Below the pieces are notes generated by a model. It made no database searches. It was not told the origin of the DNA and saw only the letters and a program-made list of their open reading frames with translations. From Agrostemma githago (lineage: Eukaryota > Streptophyta > Magnoliopsida > Caryophyllales > Caryophyllaceae), in the NCBI GenBank assembly GCA_958450325.1, contig OY288251.1, forward strand, positions 65,613,666 through 65,677,665: a stretch of DNA of 64,000 nucleotides, written 5' to 3'. Positions 57,558 to 64,000 of the stretch are shown one piece after another. The position numbers and the translations under genes are program-made. Every line of letters begins with the position of its first letter. The first letter of the stretch is position 1.

Positions 57558-60500
57558 TTACAAATATTGGAAAACTTCCTGATACACCAAATTAGTGATA
57601 GTGTCAGAAGTCCGATTATTGCTATAAAAAACAAGGATTTTCAATCCATTTTTGTTGGTGACCCTCGATAAAGCAACGTATAATTGACCATGTGTGAACA
57701 CGGGCTTGGGAAGATACAGATCAACGTGCGACAATGATTGCCCTTGACTTTTGTTAATCGTCATGGCAAAGCATATAGAAACGGGAAACTGCCGCCGAGT
57801 AAACCGAACGGGGAACTTGCTTGACTCAGATGGTGAAAGAGTCAAACACGGGATATAAAATATACCATTTGCATTGCTACCCATTAGCACCTTGCATCGA
57901 ATGACTCGTTTCGCCAGGTGAGTGACAATTAAGCGTGTACCATTACACAATCCACGAAATTGATCAATGTTCCGGATAAACATAATCATAGCACACACTT
58001 TCAATCGTAACTCATGGTTAGGAATCCCGGAGCACTTAATGTTGTTCAAGAATTTAGTGGAGTGCATATTAGGCTGACCCGGAACTATCTCGCTCGTCCA
58101 TACTTACCTCATCGGAGCTTTTATATACCTCCTCTACACCGTCAAGAAGAGATAATACATAGTCGTTAATCAATTCAACAAATTCGTGTGTAGGGGCCAA
58201 AATTACTCGTTGTTGCAAATAATCATCATCCCACAGTCGATCCAACATACCGGGATATGTGTTAGACACAATTAATGCAATAGGATCGTTGACATTATGG
58301 ATAAGAACTTCATTCAGGAATTTAACATCAACCTCGTCGTCGTTGCGCCCACCTTCCACACCATCACCAACTCCAAGGATCAAATCCGAGCTTGTGCATT
58401 ATAAGAAGAGGCATCAACTTAAAGACGCATGTTCTGGGTGAGTGTGAGCACCTGTATAAATAAAGTAAACTGTTAGGAAATAAGTGCCTAGCAATTGTCT
58501 TTTCGGATCTCGAATTGGTTTCCGACCTGAATCTGTTTAATTAGGAAAGTTTCCTAATTAATATCTGACTGATTAGAGTTTCCTAATCAATATCTGAGTA
58601 TCTGACCTAGGATTTCCTATTGTATAGAGTTTTCTAATCTGTTTAGGGTTTCTGTTTAGGTTGAGAGTATTATATAAACTCTCATACCTCTACCCTAGAA
58701 ATTATGATATCAGTCGGAAATCTGTAACCTCTCCTCAAATTTATAAAACTATCCTCTCCTTCTGCCCATGGATGTAGCTAACAGGTTGTTAGTGAACCAC
58801 GTAAATCTGTCTGTCTCTCGATTTTACGTTCTTATTTGTTTGTCTTTCTCTTCCGTTACAACATAAACAAAAGATGAAATGATTTATAGTCATGGAAAAA
58901 ATAGAGACAAATTAAAAAGTAGATGACACAACAGACAACGAAATCACTCGTAGGAAATGCAATAAAAGTTACCTTGCATGATGACCATAAATAAGATGAA
59001 AATAAAGTTGCATGCACAATGTCAAATCTACTCCTTTTAGGTACAACTGGGAGTATTTGTCAAAAGTCACCTCCAAATACAATAATTTTACCCCAAAAGG
59101 CAGGTCCGCATTCTGTGGGCTCACATCACGCATGACATCTTTCAAACTGCGATAAAGAGCCTCAAATGCATGCCTATGGATCATGGGTGCCTCATCCCAT
59201 ATAATGAGACTTGTCTTCATTATTAGCTTAGTCAAATCCGATCCAGGCTTGATATTGGAGCAAGTGGAAGTCTCGACAACATTAATCGGAATGCTGAATC
59301 TGGAATGAGTTGTCCTACCTTCAGGAAGTAAAGTGGTCGCAATTCTACTGGACGCAACAGGAAGCACAATCTGCCTCTTACTGCGCAAATCGGCACATAA
59401 TGTGCGCCATATTAATGTTTTCTCTGTACCTCCAAAGCCATACACAAAGAGAACGACACTTCGTTGCGCTGTAACGGCATTAGTAATTTCATCGTATACA
59501 TAGGCAAGGCAACTTCAAATTCACGACGCAAAACATCCCTATCGTACGATAATTCATCTCGGACCAATGTGTTACATAAGCCTGAAACAACTGATGAATC
59601 AGGAATGGGCATGTCTTCAAATCTAGTCAAACTACTACCATTACTTTGCAATAAAACCTCAATATCGAGTAAGGCGGCTAAGTTATGAATCTCTTCCTCA
59701 GCCAACTCCAAATCTAAGACAAAAGGTAACCAACGTGAACATGCATTCAAAATAATGTTTAATGAGAATACAAAGTGAATACAATTTGCAACCGTGAGTA
59801 CTAAAAATATATACTACATCATAAGAAGATAACAACTGAACTTACCGGGATTCGATAGGAGCCTCTGTTCTCTGAAGAGGATGTCATCGGATAACAGTTC
59901 CCACGTCTCATCCCACATAGTATGAAGCATCGACATAGAATCGGATAACAACAATGACACGAACAGATGCCTAAGATAAGTCCCTGACTCCCAATAGTGT
60001 GCTTCCTTAATCGCATCGACATACTCAGTATCGTCACCAATCAAACCAAGAGCGAAGCACGCTTCTCGGAAAGTCTGATAACATATACCATTCACAGTTC
60101 GAATGTTCTCATAACACAGTGCTCCCCTAGAATGGTTCAACATCGTTCTCATGTAGTAGAGTTCACCACATTTTGGGGGAACGTGGTGCAACCTACCAAT
60201 TGTAAAAAAAATTTGCCTACGCTTCCACTGCTTCTTAGTCTTATTCTATACATACCTTTCAGGAATCTCGGATAAAAGTAGATCACGTGCATCAGGGTCT
60301 CTAGCATTCAACGCAAACCAATCGACGAATTTTGACATAGCAATGCTTGAGTTATCAAGAACCTCATCAATTGGGTCATCATCTTCGAAGATGACAGACT
60401 GCTCCCCTGGGAGGTGGAATTGAAGTTTTTCAACACCAGGAGTCCTATAATGGATGTCAAAAGCAAATATCCTCCAAACAGCTTTACATGCAGATACACA

Positions 60501-60900
60501 TCGACAATCGTACAACTTCTGAATCTGGTCGAGCTGATTTTGGTTATTGCGACGACTATAGGATGATTCCATTATAACACGATCAGGCCCTTTATTGATA
60601 TACTTGAACAGATATTTAATCGACCTAACTTGATTGCACCACTCCACATTTATGTGAGCACGATATTTATCGTTAAGGTAAGGATTCTAGGGAACAACGT
60701 AACGATTATCAATGGGCACACCGTTTTTCAGAATTGTACGACCGGTATATCTTCTCTGGTAAATAGGAAAACCATTATTGTCAACTGTGGTTCTGGGGTT
60801 GAATTGCTTTGGAAACTTGCAAATGCATGCACCTTTTACTATACACGGTGATTGAGGATTTGCTGCACCGCAAGGACCATGAATCATTAACTCCAATACT
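57558..60900 (-). pseudogene. Helitron RepHel helicase, 5'-truncated and degenerate
   Basis: Rolling-circle transposon protein, read leftward. 60896-60687 holds the Helitron-like block (ELMIHGPCG, PQSPCIVKGACICKFPKQF). 60647-60246 holds EWCNQVRSIKYLFKYINKGPDR. Then comes the PIF1-type helicase: a Walker A that reads GFGGTEKT near 59420-59443 (usually GTGKT), Walker B SLIIWDEAPM, an intron 58972-58452 (splice junction in phase, leading into VLTLTQNMRL), and the C-terminal motifs RGLCNGTRL, FAMTINKSQGQSL and HGQLYVALSRV ending at 57558. A frameshift near 58068 and others between blocks break it. The Rep nuclease (HUH) end is missing; a copia element abuts at about 60900. Confidence 0.85.
58471..58863. 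mobile_element. Solo LTR in the Helitron helicase intron
   Basis: 393 bases, TGTTAGGAAATAAG...CTTCCGTTACAACA, with a perfect 5-bp duplication taaac (58466-58470 and 58864-58868). Contains tattatataaac, a likely TATA, and size and ends typical of copia LTRs. It lies wholly within the intron 58452-58972. Confidence 0.85.
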
Positions 60901-63900
60901 GCGACGTGGAGATATAATCACGCTTATCTCCAGCCCAGTCAGCATCACAGAAGGAGTGGAGAGACGACGGACTATCCTGATACACAGGAAGACCATGACT
61001 CGGTGTACCATTTAGGTAGCGTAATAAACGTTTAAGGGCTTGCCAATGCATGCTCCAAGGAGCTTGGGTAAACTGGGCAAGACGATTAACAGCAAAGGAG
61101 ACGTCGGGACGAGTGAATGATAAGTATTGGAGACTACCGAGCAAAGCACGGTAGTTAATGACATCAGAGTGCGGATCACCGTCATCATGGTGTAATTGTA
61201 AGTCGGGTGTAAGTGGTGTAGGACACGGGTTGGCATTTGCCATGTTATATTTGTTGAGAACGTCACGAATATACTTTGACTGAGACAAAAGAAGACCATA
61301 AGACGTGGGTCGAACTTCGACACCTAAGAAATAGGACAGAGGACCAAGGTCCTTTAAAGAAAACCGAAACGCAAGGGATTGAATGAACCCCTGAACAGAA
61401 GAAGAAGACGGACCTATGACGATTATATCGTCAACGTTGACTAAGAGATATATAGGGGAGGGAGACATTCGGGCGAAGAGGGACGAATTAGACTTTGAGC
61501 TACAGAACCCGAGGGATACAAGGTGGGTTTTGAGCTCTGTGTATCAAGCACGTGGGGCTTGTTTGAGGCCATAAATGGCCTTTGTGAGACAACAAATATG
61601 ATTCGGGTGAGATGGGTCGGTGAACCCGAGTGGTTGAGACATAAAGACGGACTCAGATAGTCGACCCTGCAGAAACGCATTGTTAATGTCAAGCTGAAGT
61701 AGTGGCCATCTCTTTGACACAGCGATAGATAATAATAGACGAATAGTAGTTGGTTTAACGATAGGACTAAAAGTTTCAGAATAATCAATACCTGGATGCT
61801 GATGGAACCTTTTGGCAAGATGGCAACAAGTCAAGCCTTGAATTTGTCGATGGTATTGTCAGGTTTATATTTTATGCGGTACACCCATTTGCAGCCAACG
61901 ACGTTATGATGAGGTTCACATGGGACGATGGTTCAGGTTTTATTGCGGATGAGAGCATCAAACTCGTCTTGCATAGCGGTACGCCAACGTTGATCAAGAA
62001 GGGCTTGTTTAGTTGTGGTGGGTAGAGAGGATGGTAGGGTGGCGGTGTGAGTGTATTTGGAGTTTGGTTTGACAATGTTGTTACGGAGACGGGTAACTAT
62101 TGTACTGGAGGGCAAGGGTGCGGTTGTGGTTGTTGAAGGTGGTGGTTGTGGCAGAGGCGGTGCGGAGGCAGAGGAATCTGGAACAGTGGAGGGAGGTCGG
62201 GTTGCATCAGGTGAGGAAGAGGGCGAAGTGAGAGGTTGAACAGGGGGTTGGGTCGGGGTAATGACTGGGTTAGTGGCAGGGGGTTGGTCAAGGGTGGGGT
62301 TTTGTGTGTTGGTAGGAGGATTAAGTATGGTGAGCTCAAGCGAACACCATTGTTCTGGACTAGGTAGAGGCGAAGAGTTGTCGGTTTTGTAGGAGGGGAA
62401 AACGGACTCAACAAACTTCGCATGATGGGATGTGTAGACTCGGTTGGTGGGATCGAGACAATGATATGCACTTTAAGTAGCGGAGTATCCTATAAAGATG
62501 CACGAGATGGAGTGAGAAGATAGCTTATTTTAGGAATAGGGACGGAGCCATGGGTAACATAAGCACCCAAAACTCCGTAATTTTGTGTAGTTGGGCTCAG
62601 TTTTGAAGAGAGTGAAATACGGAGATTTATTAGCTAAGGTGGGCATAGGAAGTCGATTAATTAAGTAGGCAGCAGTGGTGAAGGCGTGTGACCAGAAAAG
62701 AGGAGGGAGTTTGCGTGACTAAGGAGGGTGAGACCCGTCTCTACAATGTGACGGTGTCATCGTTCCGCGAACCCGTTGTGTTCGGGTGTGTGAGGCGGAG
62801 AGGTGAGGTGGGAGATGCCATTGGCAGTGATTGAGGGGGTGAGTTTGAGGTACTCACCACCATTATCAGAGTATAAGCGGAGAATAGGACAATAAAAAAA
62901 ATTCGACAAGGGCACGAAATCGAGAGAAAACGGAGGCAGTATCGGATTTTAGTTTAAACGGGTAAAGTCAGATATAATGTGTAAAGTGGTCTACGAAAAT
63001 AACATAATATTTGAAATTATCAATTGACGGAAAGGGTAAAATCCATAAGTCAGAGAAAATTAAATCTAAAGAAGTTTTAGACGAAAGGGACGTATTATTA
63101 AAAGGTAATTTGTGATTCTTGCTGGTGTCACAAGTATTACATTGTTCAAACGAAGCTAAGCGTAAATTAAGAGAACGAAAAATTTTATTTGTAGTAGATA
63201 TAGACGGATGCCCAAGACAGTGATGCCAGTCAAGGGTATCTGAAATAGTGCTTGTAAAGGCTTGAGGCGGAGACGGATTCCAAGAGTAGACACCGGAATT
63301 AAGTTGACCTTGAAGAACCGGGGAGGGACTCGAATTCACCTTAAGAAAGAAGGAAGAGGAGGTGGATTCAACATCATTGTCACCACAAAGTTTGGAGATA
63401 GATAATATATTACGAGAGATAGAGGGGACATATTCGACATTAGTTAATACTCCCTCCGAGTTCCTATTATTGTCCCATTTTTCTTTTTGGACTGAGTTTG
63501 ATTTTTGTCCCACTTCCCTTTTTAGGCCATCAATGTGTGGTCCACAATTACTCTTCCATTTCTCTCTCTTCCTCTTCTTTTTTCAACCACTCATTTCCCC
63601 TTCCTTATTTTTCACCCAAAACCTTTTGGGACAATAATAGGAACTCGGAGGGAGTAAAACAGATAAGGAAGGAGAAATTTGAAGTAAAAGAGAACCTATA
63701 TGAGAGATAGGAAGACTCGATCCATCACCAATTATAAGATCTTCGGTCCCATCATATGGAGTGTGTAGAGACAGATTCTGAAGGTCATTAGTAACGAGGT
63801 GACTAGCACCACTATCAAAGAGCCAAGGAGATGAGGTAGGTTGGGAAGGTGGGTTGGTGGTTACCGTAGCCGTGTTGGCTTGATATGGGTGGTTTTGGCG

Positions 63901-64000
63901 AGGTGGCGGAGTGGGTTGTGGTGGGAGGGTAATTTTTGGGAAGTCTCGTTGAAACTTATGACAAGGACCGTAAAGATAGTGACCTTGGATCTTGCAATAT
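60900..64000 (-). pseudogene. Ty1/copia gag-pol, decayed, running off the window
   Basis: Read leftward from the window end. The gag zinc knuckle fragment (CKIQGHYLYGPCHK) is at about 63955-64000. Protease with DSGASHLVT is at about 63793-63820. Integrase is at 63513-62968 (WHHCLGHPS, CNTCDTS, FSDLWILP). A P-rich linker follows at about 62470-62100, then RT (MQDEFDALIRNKT, FSPIVKPTTIRLLLS, GLKQAPRA). The usual YVDD reads NVDD near 61425-61440. RNase H starts (FCDADWAGDKRD) and is cut off at about 60900. Several frame breaks (62480-62960, 61840-61930, 61470-61540) make it non-functional. A Stowaway separates protease from integrase. No LTR is seen; the 3' end was lost at the junction with the Helitron and the 5' end is beyond 64000. 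Confidence 0.88.
63450..63654. mobile_element. Stowaway MITE inside the copia pol
   Basis: 205 bases, CTCCCTCCGAGTTCCTATTA and its inverse with TA. Same family as 36939-37146. Confidence 0.85.

Overview
This is nuclear DNA from a flowering plant, very probably a eudicot. It has canonical GT-AG introns and plant-type Ty1/copia, Ty3/gypsy, Helitron, MULE, hAT and PIF/Harbinger elements. Stowaway MITEs (TA + CTCCCTCC) occur throughout. A Caryophyllales (amaranth/goosefoot-like) source is only a guess from the texture of the intergenic DNA.

Two host genes look intact. The first is a four-exon DREPP/PCaP-type plasma-membrane cation-binding protein gene on the plus strand (20802-23203). The second is a large gene on the minus strand (44819-56580) for an 832-residue nuclear protein with a TDBD/Jas-type domain, two PHD fingers and a GNAT acetyltransferase-like domain. 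Its 18 coding exons can be read out with every phase agreeing, and its introns are loaded with MITEs and foldback elements.

Layout. 1-14425: an RPA70-like gene of 11 exons that appears to ride on a Helitron, since a hairpin plus CTAG terminus lies at 14425. Its second exon is split by an 11.4-kb Tat-clade Ty3/gypsy element (631-12018, minus strand, TSD acatg). 14426-19300: a MULE-like foldback element, a copia 5' fragment, and a roughly 312-bp tandem repeat carrying a solo Tat LTR and a hAT-type MITE, both with perfect target duplications. 19300-23950: the PCaP gene. 24000-27512: a decayed MULE transposase gene containing a Harbinger-type MITE. 27513-36300: LTR-like AT-rich DNA split by a copia element, which is itself split inside reverse transcriptase by a 2.4-kb solo LTR that carries a MITE. 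37219-42331: a PIF/Harbinger element with a Myb-like ORF1, a truncated transposase, a 135-bp tandem array and a small two-exon gene of unknown function. 42332-44818: intergenic DNA with nested Stowaway MITEs. 57108-60900: the 3' part of a second Helitron (PIF1-type helicase, minus strand), fused to a decayed copia element that runs off the window at 64000.

The most unusual objects are the Harbinger element with a possible third gene and tandem array, the RPA gene interrupted by a retrotransposon, and a cluster of GC-rich palindromes in the nested solo LTR. No previously undescribed defence or enzymatic system was identified.
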